Below are positions 51,889 through 61,677 of a stretch of DNA of 64,000 bases, in pieces (the stretch's first letter is position 1; each line of letters starts with the position of its first letter). Origin of the DNA: Paenibacillus_AQ nitricinens (GTDB lineage Bacteria > Bacillota > Bacilli > Paenibacillales > Paenibacillaceae); contig NZ_CP183948.1 of assembly GCF_052056485.1 (NCBI RefSeq), positions 6,572,001-6,636,000 of the forward strand. Reading direction: 5' to 3'. The translations under genes and the position numbers were made by a program. The notes beneath the pieces were generated by a model, which was not told where the DNA came from, ran no database searches, and saw nothing but the letters and a program-made list of their open reading frames with translations.

Positions 51889-53640
51889 ATGAGTGGCACT
51901 ACAGGATCATCACGCCGTTTAGAGAGGCCCAATTTTCTTGTTATTCTCGTAGATGAGGAGCGATATGCCCCCATATATGAACATCCCGAAATCAGAGAAT
52001 GGCGACGTCAGAATCTAGTCACACAGCAATTATTAAAATCCCATAGCCTTGAGTTCCACAGACACTACATCGGAACTACGGCCTGCTGTCCCAGCCGGGC
52101 AACCCTGTTTACAGGTCACTATCCTTCGCTCCATGGTGTCAGTCAAACAGTAGGAATTGCCAAAGAATCCTTTGATTCCAATATGTTTTGGCTGGATAGT
52201 AACACTGTACCTACAATGGGTGACTACTTCCGGGAAGCCGGTTACCAAACCCACTATAAAGGGAAGTGGCATATCTCCAATGAGGATATTATCATTCCCG
52301 GTACCCATGACAGCTTGCCCAGCTATAATTCGGTGACTGGCGTCCCTGACAGGCAGCTTGAAGAAATTTATTTACGAGCGAACCGTTTAGATAACTTTGG
52401 GTTCTCTGGTTGGGTGGGACCTGATCCGATTGGAAAAAATCCGCGAAACTCTGCTTCCTCAGCCGCGATCGGATTAAGTGGACGCGACGAGGTATATGGT
52501 GCAGAAACTGTAGAAATCATTCAAGCACTGGATCGCCAAAAAAACCAGAACAACAACGCTCCACCCTGGCTTCTCGTCTCTTCCCTTGTAAATCCACATG
52601 ATATTGTTCTATACGGAGCCCTCACTGCACATTTGCCTAATTTTAGGTTTGAGGTCGAGCCTATGCCTGAGGTTGCTCCCTCTCCGACGCAAAATGAATC
52701 ATTAGCTACCAAGCCGCGCTGCCAAGCCAGCTACCGGGACCTCTATCCAAAAGCCTTGCAGCCTATTATTGACCAGCCTTTTTATCGCCAACTGTATTAT
52801 CAACTTCAAAAAAACGCGGACCTTCAAATGCGAAAGATCTTCGAGACTCTAACTCGCTCTTCTTTCTATGACAATACCATCGTCATCTTTACTTCCGATC
52901 ACGGAGATTTATTAGGAGCTCATGGCGATCTCCATCAAAAATGGTACTCTGCCTACGAAGAATTTCTACATGTCCCTTTTCTCATCCACAATAGACGCTT
53001 ATTTCCCAAATCTCAGGATGCCCATGCCCTAACAAGCCATGTAGATCTGATTCCTACTATGCTGGGGCTCGCCAATCTGGACATCACAAACCTTCAGAGC
53101 CGTATGCAAAATAGATTCAGTGATGCCCGCCCTTTTGTGGGCCGTAATCTTGCACCTCAGATACTGGGGCACGATTCCTCTGCGATTGCTGATGCCCCCG
53201 TCTATTTCATGACCGACGATGATGTGACTCGCGGCCAGCATCAGACAAATCCCTTGGGAGAACCCTATTCCTCCGTCGTTCAGCCGAACCATATTGAAAC
53301 GATTCTAACGTATCTCCAAAGAAAGGGTCGGACAGAGCTATGGAAATTTTCCCGCTATTTCGATAATCCTAAGTTTTGGAGTGAGCCCGGGGTACAGGAT
53401 GTCACGCTCCAGCCTGTGGAGGGAAAACCCGGTGAATGGACTACAAAAGTTAAAACAGTACCCGTACCTGAGGAGTTTGAGCTCTACAACTTAACTGAAG
53501 ATCCTTTAGAAGCTCGCAACCTTGCTCACACCACCCTAGCAACAGTGCAGAGCAGAAGTATTCAGCAATGGATGAACCATCTACTAGCAGAGCAGCGGAG
53601 CCAAAAGCGCTTAACGCCTACCCAGACGGCCACCAAATAA
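51889..53640 (+). CDS. Sulfatase-family hydrolase
   Basis: A 583-residue alkaline-phosphatase-superfamily sulfatase. The metal-binding start is NFLVILVDEERY, and TACCPSRATLFTGHYPS carries the Cys66-x-Pro-Ser-Arg signature whose Cys becomes formylglycine; FTSDHGDLLGAHGDLHQKW supplies further active-site residues. There is no signal peptide, so it is either cytoplasmic or exported by another route; no formylglycine-generating enzyme gene is in the window. Substrate (aryl, choline or sugar sulfate, or phosphonate ester) is unknown. A GTG three codons earlier overlaps the AAGGA site; the ATG at 51889 is used here. Confidence 0.9.
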   Translation: MSGTTGSSRRLERPNFLVILVDEERYAPIYEHPEIREWRRQNLVTQQLLKSHSLEFHRHYIGTTACCPSRATLFTGHYPSLHGVSQTVGIAKESFDSNMFWLDSNTVPTMGDYFREAGYQTHYKGKWHISNEDIIIPGTHDSLPSYNSVTGVPDRQLEEIYLRANRLDNFGFSGWVGPDPIGKNPRNSASSAAIGLSGRDEVYGAETVEIIQALDRQKNQNNNAPPWLLVSSLVNPHDIVLYGALTAHLPNFRFEVEPMPEVAPSPTQNESLATKPRCQASYRDLYPKALQPIIDQPFYRQLYYQLQKNADLQMRKIFETLTRSSFYDNTIVIFTSDHGDLLGAHGDLHQKWYSAYEEFLHVPFLIHNRRLFPKSQDAHALTSHVDLIPTMLGLANLDITNLQSRMQNRFSDARPFVGRNLAPQILGHDSSAIADAPVYFMTDDDVTRGQHQTNPLGEPYSSVVQPNHIETILTYLQRKGRTELWKFSRYFDNPKFWSEPGVQDVTLQPVEGKPGEWTTKVKTVPVPEEFELYNLTEDPLEARNLAHTTLATVQSRSIQQWMNHLLAEQRSQKRLTPTQTATK

Positions 53641-53666
53641 AAGTGAGGCTTATTAGATAAGCTCAA

Positions 53667-53714
53667 TAAAAAACAGGCGAGTCATGGTTGAATACACCAC
53701 AATTCGCCTGTTTT
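53667..53714. terminator. Bidirectional terminator between sulfatase and M60 protease genes
   Basis: AAACAGGCGA pairs with TCGCCTGTTT around a long loop; A-rich left flank and T-rich right. Confidence 0.8.
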
Positions 53715-53729
53715 CCTGTGCCTATGAAT

Positions 53730-56700
53730 TTAAGGATTATTAATAAAAGAAATCAATTGCACGAGATTACCTGCAACTTGATAAGTTACCCCTAGCATGT
53801 AAGTTCCCTTCTCTTCGTTCGATAGATCTAGGGTGAACACCTCTGGATTAGCTGCCCATTCATTCATATCAAACATAATTTCTTTAAATGTCCCAGTGTT
53901 TCTAACCCCTGCTGAACTAGGAATTACTTTACTGCCATCGAGCCCTTTCACCAGATTGGTCAATTCAACTACAGGACCCTCTAATTGTGCTATCTCAATC
54001 ACTTGTGGGTCGGCCAATAAGCTAGTCAGTTTAGTCAATCCTTGTAGTGGAGAGAAATCCGTAATTTCATTTCCAGCAATATTAAGTGTTTCTAAGTTCT
54101 TAGCATACTGAAGACCTTCCAAAGATTTAGCTCTTCCAGTTACGCTCGTTAACGTCGTAAGTTTATACATGTCCCCTAGCGTTAGCTGTCCAGATACGCC
54201 TAGTGCGGCCTTAATTGAGGCACTTAAATATGGGTCTGCAATCGTGATTTCTTGCGTAAGGTCTATTTCGGTGAGACCCTCTGCTGCCTGTTGTAACGCC
54301 GCTGCGGCTGCATCTACCTCACTTTGTGTGACCGAAGGATTAGCCAAAGCTGCTTCTGCACCCGAGAGACTGGCCGTAAACACCGCAATACTCTCGGCTG
54401 TGAAACCTTCAAGAGAAATTGCTTTCGCCACAGCAATCGCTTGTTCCAGATCTCCAGTGAATAGGTGATCTCCATTCGCGAAATGTAGTTTGGTCCCCCC
54501 CCATGTAGCATGGTCAGATCCGTTGCCATTTCCACCGTCTGTAACGACTAACTTCAGCTCTTGGGCTCCATTAACATCTAACTCGATAAATTTCTGTGGA
54601 TCTCTGGAGTTCATAAGTCCACTATCAAACTTCTTCTCTCCATCGACGAACACTTCGAAGCTCACCGAACCAACCGTACCGTACATTTGCCGATCTACAC
54701 CCACATAGGAAGTGAAGTAGTCCGCGTTCTTATCGCTTAGATCGTATACAATCGTCGAGTTGGAGTGCGCTCCAATCCCTCTCTCGTAAGACACCACTTG
54801 ATTGCCCTTATCTGTTAATCTCAGCGTATTGGCACTAACAGATTTGTCCTTCAAAGGTGCGGTAAAGCTGTTCTGAGTAGAGTTCCAGTCGTAATCCGTC
54901 AGATACGTAAAATCCGTCATGTCTACTACGGCTATAGTTCTAGTCTTCGTGGTCGTATTTCCATCACTATCGGTCACCATATAAGTGATCGGATACTTTC
55001 CAGCTTTGTTGAATTTAACCTGATCTTCACCCGTAACCTTTACTTGAGCCGTTAAGTCACCATCTTCTGAATCCGTTGCCGAATAGCTTTCATTTATGGC
55101 TATGGCTTGCCCCACTTTGGTGGATACAGGTTTAGGGATCGTAAGCTCCGGCGTACTGTTCAGAATCATAAACTTCGCATCCGCAAAATCACCGTGATCT
55201 GATGCATTTCCGTTACCTGCATTATCTAATACCAATTTCAATTCATTTACACCCTTCACAGGGATTCGAGCTATTTTAGCTTCCGTGCCAAATTTCATCA
55301 GTCCGCTATTATATACTTCTGCCCCATCGGCAAAGATTTTGAAGATCACACTAGAATTATTTTGCTCTGGGATATTTCGGTCAACCCCTACATATGTTTC
55401 AAAATATTCGAAATTAGCACCCGCCAGATTATACACAATTTCAGAGTTAGCATGCGTTCCTAAGCCCTTCGTAAATTCTTTGGTTACGCCATTTACAAGT
55501 AGTTTAATCGGATTGTTAGAACTTGCCTTATCCTTACGAACCACATTATAATCCGTTCTTGCCGACTGCCAAGCTGTATCACTCAAGTATTTACTAGCGC
55601 TGTACACAACGATCTTTCGGGTCTGCACAGCTGTATTCCCATCCCGGTCTGTAACTGACAGTTCGACGGTGTAAGTGCCTGTTTTACTTGAAGTGAAACC
55701 ATTCGGGTTTACCTCAACGGCTCCAATCAAGTTACCATCTTCCTTATCAACGGCTATGACATCAGTCAAAATATCAAATTCACTATTCAACTTAACGAAA
55801 GTTGTCTCTTCCGGCACTGTGATGGTCGGCTTACTTGAAGTATTCGTAAACTTCGCATCGGCCCATACCGTATGATCTGAAGCATTGCCATCTGTAGCAT
55901 CTGTGGTAACCAGCTTCACTTCGCGCGCACCTGTCACAGGTATTTTCACAAATTCATGCTCTGTCCCTGCCCGGAAAACATCACTCGCGAATTTCTTCTC
56001 TCCATCTACATACACTTCAAAGGTTGCAGAGGATGGCTTTCCTTTCATCGCTTGATCGATCCCGATGTAGCTTTCAAAGAAGTCATAACCTATACCCTCA
56101 ATATCATAAACAACTTCAGAGTTCGCATGTACACCGATTCCCTTGGCATAGGTTGCAGCTAGCCCTTGTCGAACAAGGCTGATGATTCCACCAGAAACGG
56201 CTTTATCTTTCTTTAATTCACCCCAACCAACAACGACTGACTTGGCATTAAGATCCGAAAGATAAGCATAGTCACTCGTTACCGTAACCAGTGTTGTTTT
56301 GGTTTCTGTAACCCCTTCGTTCTTCACTTCATACACCACTTCGTAGTCGCCTTTTTGCGTTACATCAACGGTATTTGCTTTCAGGGTGACATTAGCCGTA
56401 ATATCGTTTCCTTGATAGTTAGTCGCTTTTACATAGTTCATCGGATCAAAAGCTTGATTAAGCTTTAACGTGATTTGATCTTCAACAGATAACGCTGGCT
56501 TGAAGGCTTTAACCTGTACCGGCTTCAGTGGGTTCAGCTTCTTATCATAACCAACGATCTTGTACGTATAATTGATGCTGTTATCTACATTCGTATCCAC
56601 GAACTGGTCAGTCCCTGTAAACCCTACTAACTTATCGTCTCTATACACCTCATAACCTAAGAAATCTTTCTTAAGATCCGTATCCATACTGAAGCTTAGT

Positions 56701-59543
56701 GTGTTCGATTTAGCAGTAGTGTTAGGCGTGATATTAACCTTTATCGCAACATTCTTATCTGCTATTCCTGTTCCTTCATAATGAACCACTGAATTGTTTA
56801 AATACCAGAGCTTTTTCGGTGCTGGATATTTAGCTAACTTCACTTTTGTTTCAGGATTCACAGTGAAGCCATGTCTGGCAAAATAGCTACTTAAGTCTAA
56901 CCCCAGCACTTCAGAGGAGAACTCCACCAAATACTGCTGCTTGGAATTGTCGCCGTTCGGAAGGGAGACCTTCCGCTCGCGGTACAGCTTGGTCAGTTCT
57001 GTCCAGTAACCCGGATGCGCCAATTCTAACTGCCAATAGGCACCAAGCTGTGCAAATAAGCCCTGCTGATTCATAACCACTTTATTTTCTTCGATTACAT
57101 ATTTATATATATCACTTTCAAAAGGAATACGAGTATCCATCGAGTCCGCATAGACTGACATCAGCATAGACACCATATTATTGGTTACTTCACCATATTC
57201 TCGTTCTCCCATCGCCAAGCGATGCCCTATTTCATGATTCAATCCCCAGCCTGGATAGACTTTGTTAAAATCACCTAACATTGTCCCCACGGTTCCAAGT
57301 TGTATCCCTGTATGGTCCCCCGCTGCATACATCGCACCATAAGGCTGCATCAATCGGATATTCTCACGAATTAGCTTGGCATCATGAATCACACTACTGC
57401 CATCCAAGCCATAGAAGTCAAAGATCGTCTTCATCCAAGTATCATAGCCGGTTACGGTACCCAGCGGATCATTTCCTTGCGTAATAAACATGTTATAAGC
57501 TTCTGTCGCAGTGCCTGTGAAAATAACATGATCGCTGACCATTTCCACCACATCAATGAGCTTGCGATCTTGAACATTCGGATGCGCTGCCTTATCTTCA
57601 TCTATTTTTTGTTTATAGGTGGTTAAGAAGGCTTTGAATTGTTCAGGATCTGTAATCTTGGTCATCATAGGGATCTTGGTAAGCCCCTCGAACCGGATCA
57701 TAGGTGCTTTACCTTGTTCCTCCGCTGTATATGGATTGACGATATACACTGTACCGCCCTTAGTCACTTCATGTGCATAATAACTATTCGTCGCAAATTC
57801 AGGAACGGTTATTGTGTTTTTACCTGGACGCAATTTCACACTGCTAGCCCAAACGTTCCAAGCCGCCTCTTGTTGAGAAAAGACTAAAGAAGGCAATTTA
57901 TCGCTCGAAGCTGCGTCCACATAAACGTTGATCGTATCTCCAGGCATTGCAACGAGACCTGTAGGCTGGTTGTTCGTACCGAAACCAATTCTCAGGTTTT
58001 CTTGCGCATGCTTTTTCATATCTCCACGTTGTTCCGCCTCAATGATGGTGCCTTCGGTTTGAATTTCACCATTCACTAGCTTCTTAGCTAAATCCAAAGA
58101 ATCCTTCAGGATTGGATAGAGCGGATGTACTTTTGCCGCTTCTTCTAATTCGTTGATTGCTTCGACGCTATTATAAGCAGGAACAACCGCACTCATCGTG
58201 CCATCTGTGAAAATACCATTTACAGCTTCACTTACTTTATCCTCTGTATAAAATCTAAATTCGGCTGCAAAGGGTCTGTTGATATTGGCTTTTGTGAACT
58301 TGAATTTCAATCTTTTAAACTTCGTAGGTTCAAATTTAAACTCCAGAAAGTCATTCGTACTATTCGCGGTTCCGCTAGATACGAGCTGGAAGGTCTCTCC
58401 CTTACTTGTTTCTGATGCATAAATTTGAAAAGCCTCTGGGAAGCCTTTGCGGTTATCTCTAGCCAGGAAAGCCACTCTATCTAATACTTTCGCTTGCGCT
58501 AACTCAAACACAACTTCATTCGTGAAGCTGTCGTCATTGTTTTTATTGGTTTCCCAGTGTGTATTCGGTTGGTCATCGAGCATGTATTCCGGTTTCGTAC
58601 CTGGGTAGCTTCCGCCGTTCACCGTTACTTTTGATACGTTTGAGTTGGGCATTCTATAAGCTTCGCTATAGGCATTTTCATATGCTGTACCATAGCCTTT
58701 TAGCTTCGAAACCTTAGCCGCTGTTGCCTCTATTTGATGATTCTCCAGAAGTACTTTTGCATTCTCTATATCTGCTTGAAACTGCGCGTACAGTGGATGT
58801 GTCTGCACTTCTTGTTCTAAAGCCGTTAATTTCTCCATCGTATTAAATGCTGCGCTAACTTGACTCAAGCTGTCATCTGTGAATAAATTTTTCATTTTAG
58901 CGGATACGGCATCTTCTTTGTAAAAAGAAAACTCAGCCGCACTCGCCCAATCTTGGTTAGCTTTTTTGAAGACAAATTTAAGTCTCTTAAAGGTTGCCCT
59001 GTCAAACTGCACCTCTACTACGTCACCTGCTCCGCCTTTATATTCTCCAGAGGATACTAGCGTATAGTCGCCTGCATCCGTTGTTGAGCCATAAATATCA
59101 AATTCCTGGGCAAACCCCTTACCCTTTGCGCTGGATTGTCTTGCAGCATATACGATTCTATTTAATTCAGTGGACTCATTGAATACAAAGACAACCTCAT
59201 TCGTAAACGTTGAACTATTCGGTTTGCCCGTTTCCCAATGCGTACTCATATCGCCATCAATAGCCTTAGCTATAGGTGAACCTGAGTAGTTACCACCGTT
59301 ATTGGTAATGGATTTAATATTCGCAGGATTCATTCTAAAAACATCATTATAAGCGCCTAGGATAGCCTTGCCGTACAGATCAAACGGAATAACTGACGCA
59401 TTGCTTATTAGGTCAGCCTTGCTTTGTACTACAGTGTTCACTACAGTTACCTTGCTTACATCACTTGCTAAAGCATAACCTGCCTCACTCGAAAAGCTAG
59501 CTAACATGGCTGCCGATGTAGCGATTGCAATCATTTTTTTCAT
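53730..59543 (-). CDS. Secreted modular M60-type metalloprotease with carbohydrate-binding domains (1937 aa)
   Basis: Predicted extracellular mucin/glycoprotein-type metalloprotease. Signal peptide about 1-26; two F5/8 type C-like sugar-binding domains (about 65-215 and 305-435, both with NNGGNYSGS/VNGGSYPG plus DMSTHWETGK patterns); an M60 (enhancin-like) catalytic domain about 515-940 with HEIGHR (His770, Glu771, His774) and a downstream Glu; fibronectin/Ig-like spacers; three NPCBM-type domains starting about 1093, 1318 and 1548 (each with GIGxHANSxxVYD), separated by DUF5011/cadherin-like segments; a FIVAR helix about 1700-1757; and a short leucine-rich segment about 1770-1850. No sortase motif. 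Expression is preceded by a cyclic-di-GMP riboswitch with a terminator. Confidence 0.93.
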   Translation of the reverse strand: MKKMIAIATSAAMLASFSSEAGYALASDVSKVTVVNTVVQSKADLISNASVIPFDLYGKAILGAYNDVFRMNPANIKSITNNGGNYSGSPIAKAIDGDMSTHWETGKPNSSTFTNEVVFVFNESTELNRIVYAARQSSAKGKGFAQEFDIYGSTTDAGDYTLVSSGEYKGGAGDVVEVQFDRATFKRLKFVFKKANQDWASAAEFSFYKEDAVSAKMKNLFTDDSLSQVSAAFNTMEKLTALEQEVQTHPLYAQFQADIENAKVLLENHQIEATAAKVSKLKGYGTAYENAYSEAYRMPNSNVSKVTVNGGSYPGTKPEYMLDDQPNTHWETNKNNDDSFTNEVVFELAQAKVLDRVAFLARDNRKGFPEAFQIYASETSKGETFQLVSSGTANSTNDFLEFKFEPTKFKRLKFKFTKANINRPFAAEFRFYTEDKVSEAVNGIFTDGTMSAVVPAYNSVEAINELEEAAKVHPLYPILKDSLDLAKKLVNGEIQTEGTIIEAEQRGDMKKHAQENLRIGFGTNNQPTGLVAMPGDTINVYVDAASSDKLPSLVFSQQEAAWNVWASSVKLRPGKNTITVPEFATNSYYAHEVTKGGTVYIVNPYTAEEQGKAPMIRFEGLTKIPMMTKITDPEQFKAFLTTYKQKIDEDKAAHPNVQDRKLIDVVEMVSDHVIFTGTATEAYNMFITQGNDPLGTVTGYDTWMKTIFDFYGLDGSSVIHDAKLIRENIRLMQPYGAMYAAGDHTGIQLGTVGTMLGDFNKVYPGWGLNHEIGHRLAMGEREYGEVTNNMVSMLMSVYADSMDTRIPFESDIYKYVIEENKVVMNQQGLFAQLGAYWQLELAHPGYWTELTKLYRERKVSLPNGDNSKQQYLVEFSSEVLGLDLSSYFARHGFTVNPETKVKLAKYPAPKKLWYLNNSVVHYEGTGIADKNVAIKVNITPNTTAKSNTLSFSMDTDLKKDFLGYEVYRDDKLVGFTGTDQFVDTNVDNSINYTYKIVGYDKKLNPLKPVQVKAFKPALSVEDQITLKLNQAFDPMNYVKATNYQGNDITANVTLKANTVDVTQKGDYEVVYEVKNEGVTETKTTLVTVTSDYAYLSDLNAKSVVVGWGELKKDKAVSGGIISLVRQGLAATYAKGIGVHANSEVVYDIEGIGYDFFESYIGIDQAMKGKPSSATFEVYVDGEKKFASDVFRAGTEHEFVKIPVTGAREVKLVTTDATDGNASDHTVWADAKFTNTSSKPTITVPEETTFVKLNSEFDILTDVIAVDKEDGNLIGAVEVNPNGFTSSKTGTYTVELSVTDRDGNTAVQTRKIVVYSASKYLSDTAWQSARTDYNVVRKDKASSNNPIKLLVNGVTKEFTKGLGTHANSEIVYNLAGANFEYFETYVGVDRNIPEQNNSSVIFKIFADGAEVYNSGLMKFGTEAKIARIPVKGVNELKLVLDNAGNGNASDHGDFADAKFMILNSTPELTIPKPVSTKVGQAIAINESYSATDSEDGDLTAQVKVTGEDQVKFNKAGKYPITYMVTDSDGNTTTKTRTIAVVDMTDFTYLTDYDWNSTQNSFTAPLKDKSVSANTLRLTDKGNQVVSYERGIGAHSNSTIVYDLSDKNADYFTSYVGVDRQMYGTVGSVSFEVFVDGEKKFDSGLMNSRDPQKFIELDVNGAQELKLVVTDGGNGNGSDHATWGGTKLHFANGDHLFTGDLEQAIAVAKAISLEGFTAESIAVFTASLSGAEAALANPSVTQSEVDAAAAALQQAAEGLTEIDLTQEITIADPYLSASIKAALGVSGQLTLGDMYKLTTLTSVTGRAKSLEGLQYAKNLETLNIAGNEITDFSPLQGLTKLTSLLADPQVIEIAQLEGPVVELTNLVKGLDGSKVIPSSAGVRNTGTFKEIMFDMNEWAANPEVFTLDLSNEEKGTYMLGVTYQVAGNLVQLISFINNP

Positions 59544-59597
59544 CTTTTCTACCCCCCAGATGTAATATTAATCTCTTCAATGCCTAAAAATGGGCAC

Positions 59598-59622
59598 AAA
59601 AAAAACTACCCCGAAAGAGTAG
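59598..59622 (-). terminator. Terminator in the M60 gene leader (riboswitch expression platform)
   Basis: On the minus strand CTACTC-TTTCG-GGGTAG followed by TTTTTTTT, about 80 nt after the aptamer and 55 nt before the start codon. An AT-rich 12-bp hairpin (59644-59668) lies between aptamer and terminator. Confidence 0.75.
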
Positions 59623-59703
59623 CTTGATTGCAGCTAAAGTTGCATAAAAATTAAGACTTAATTTTTATTAAACCTTAAAAACAAAAAGCGTTATACACTC
59701 TTT

Positions 59704-59787
59704 GGCAGCTGGCTGACAATAGTCGTGATAACCTTAGTCCCTATAGCTTTGCGTCCCTACATTTCCATAGGTTTGCCTATGAAGTTT
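59704..59787 (-). promoter_or_regulatory. Cyclic-di-GMP class I (GEMM-I) riboswitch aptamer
   Basis: On the minus strand the leader contains, in order, AGGCAAACC, a GAAA tetraloop capping CCTAT/GTAGG, GGGACGCAAAGC, a CTAAGG receptor-like segment, and the closing GTCAGCCAGCTGCC. These are the conserved blocks of the GEMM-I aptamer in the right order and spacing. It lies 160 nt upstream of the M60 protease start, followed by an intrinsic terminator. Whether ligand turns the gene on or off was not determined. The whole 412-nt gap 59544-59955 holds no other gene. Confidence 0.9.
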
Positions 59788-59955
59788 CGATTACATTACA
59801 AAGGTTAACATAACTATGCATCTTATTGCATGATTATTTGGTATGAAATTGATATTTGATCGACATAGGTAATTGCAATCAATTTCCTCTAACTGATCGA
59901 TATTATTTATCAACTGTCCCAGACGAAGAGTGATACTTTAGGACTGGAGGAGCGT

Positions 59956-60516
59956 TCAACCTCCAAATAGTCGCCGAAACCAATTCCACACATCACCTGT
60001 GATCGGAATTAACCCAAAGCCATGCTCGCCAACCGCGATTAGACCATATGCCCATTGTCCAATAGCTACGGCTCCCCCAGCAATCCGTCCTATGGCTACC
60101 GCTCCAAATGCCGTATCCCCTATGGCGACAGCACCCAACGCTTTTTCGGCTATCGCGATCGCTCCTACAGCCACTCCTGCAATAGCAATCGCCCCAGCTG
60201 CGAAGCCAAGCCAGCTAAGTGCTATCGCTCCAAGTGCTAACCACATTCCTAGTGATATTGCACCCACGGATAGAACCCCTACGCTTATCGCACCTATGGA
60301 AATCAAGCCTACAGCTATATCTCCAATAGCAATTAATCCAACAGCTGTCTTCACACGAGGTCTGCTGCCATAACCCTGACCAGAGTAGCGACCTAAATTG
60401 CTGCGAATACTTACCACTGGAAATGAGGGAGAAGGCCACTGATAATCAATCTCTCGCCCTTCCCAGCCCCTGGAATCTGCCCAACGTGTGATGTATTTAT
60501 GCCATTCCATATTCAT
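59956..60516 (-). CDS. Protein with about eleven hydrophobic decapeptide repeats
   Basis: A 186-residue protein. Residues about 1-55 are polar (with WHKYITRWADSRGWEGREIDYQWPSPSFP); about 58-170 are tandem ten-residue units of the type IAIAEKALGA, VAIGDTAFGA, VAIGRIAGGA, VAIGQWAYGL, rich in Gly/Ala/Ile and without charges in most units. Similar repeats occur in uncharacterised proteins of many bacteria and are predicted to form a beta-helix or membrane-packed structure. Start could be either ATG at 60516 or 60510. No signal peptide. Function unknown. Confidence 0.75.
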   Translation of the reverse strand: MNMEWHKYITRWADSRGWEGREIDYQWPSPSFPVVSIRSNLGRYSGQGYGSRPRVKTAVGLIAIGDIAVGLISIGAISVGVLSVGAISLGMWLALGAIALSWLGFAAGAIAIAGVAVGAIAIAEKALGAVAIGDTAFGAVAIGRIAGGAVAIGQWAYGLIAVGEHGFGLIPITGDVWNWFRRLFGG

Positions 60517-60623
60517 CCGACCCCCTTCTCAATTACCTAAATTGTACAGCCCCGGGGCTCACCTGTAATCAGACTCTGACCTGAATTCATCTCATCCTCT
60601 AGACGGAGATCTACTCATTAGGA

Positions 60624-61670
60624 TCACTGTTTGGGAATAGGGTCAGGTTTTCCAAATAAATATCCCTGAAACAACTGATAACCACTCTGCTTAAGCCATT
60701 CAAAGTCCTCTCTAAATTCCACTCCTTCTGCTAAGGGAACGGATTGGATTTCTAATGCCTTTTCTAAAAACTGTTCTGCTACTTTCTGTTTGTTCGGATC
60801 ACTAGACACACCCTGAACATATTTCATATCCAGCTTCATGTAATGGGGTTTAAGTGCCAATAACATCTCGATTGTGCTGAAGCCTTCGCCAACATCATCT
60901 AGAGCGTATTCAAATCCCCGATCCTTGTAATATGTCAAAATAGCTTTCAAATGAGCAAGGTCATCCACTTTCTCCGTCTCAACAACTTCAAAGACAAAAA
61001 GAGAGGGATCTACGCCTAATTGATTGGCCAATTCAACTGTTGATCTTAGGCAGAACTCTGGAGCGTAGATCGACGTTGGGATAAAATTAATAAACGTTTT
61101 TTTATTTAAGGGTGCAGCACATTTTACAGCAGTCATTCTACATAACCGGTCTAAAGCATATAAACGGCCACGATTGCGTGCCGCCGTAAAGATCTCATTA
61201 GGATAGATAAGGGCTCCATCTTCTTTTTTAAATCTGGATAAGACCTCGTATGCAAAAATCTCTTCCTTTGCATTCACGATTGGCTGGAAGTGACAAATCA
61301 CTAACCCCTTAGTGATAACCTCATCAATCCACTCCATATCAAGTACAGTGGGCATCTCGGATAGAGGTCTCCATGTTTGGTCATCTATACGGAATTCAAT
61401 CTGCTTCGACGCCATATGATCATTACAGAAATCCAGAAAATCCCGCGCCCCAGCCTCTTTAATCGTAATCACATTTTCTTCTACCTTATGTATCGTATTG
61501 CTTCTACTCAAATGATGAATAACCTCAGGTAACATCCTTAGATTAAGCTCGCCATGAGCCTTAATTTCAAAATTCAGCTCTCTTACTACACAATGATTAC
61601 AAGCCACATTCATAACCCCTTTCATCTTCGATTCTCTTAAAAAGCTCCCAGAACTACTATTCTCAATCAA
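60624..61670 (-). CDS. EAL-domain cyclic-di-GMP phosphodiesterase, cytoplasmic
   Basis: A 348-residue protein with an N-terminal region of unknown fold (1 to about 115, containing CNHC) and an EAL domain (about 118-348). Key residues are kept: EVLSR (EAL variant), an Asn in TFINFIP, FEVVETEK, DDVGEGFST, KLDMKYV, PLAEGVE and QGYLFGKP. It should hydrolyse cyclic-di-GMP. The TTG at 61670 has GGAG at 10 nt, located in the end of the preceding gene remnant; an ATG at 61625 is an alternative. It is next to a decayed Crp/Fnr gene, which may once have regulated it. Confidence 0.85.
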   Translation of the reverse strand: MIENSSSGSFLRESKMKGVMNVACNHCVVRELNFEIKAHGELNLRMLPEVIHHLSRSNTIHKVEENVITIKEAGARDFLDFCNDHMASKQIEFRIDDQTWRPLSEMPTVLDMEWIDEVITKGLVICHFQPIVNAKEEIFAYEVLSRFKKEDGALIYPNEIFTAARNRGRLYALDRLCRMTAVKCAAPLNKKTFINFIPTSIYAPEFCLRSTVELANQLGVDPSLFVFEVVETEKVDDLAHLKAILTYYKDRGFEYALDDVGEGFSTIEMLLALKPHYMKLDMKYVQGVSSDPNKQKVAEQFLEKALEIQSVPLAEGVEFREDFEWLKQSGYQLFQGYLFGKPDPIPKQ

Positions 61671-61677
61671 AATCCGT

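Noticed and set aside
59990..60380. CRISPR-like or satellite repeats with a 30-nt period
   Set aside because: The period reflects a protein decapeptide repeat in an open frame; units are degenerate at DNA level and there are no spacers.
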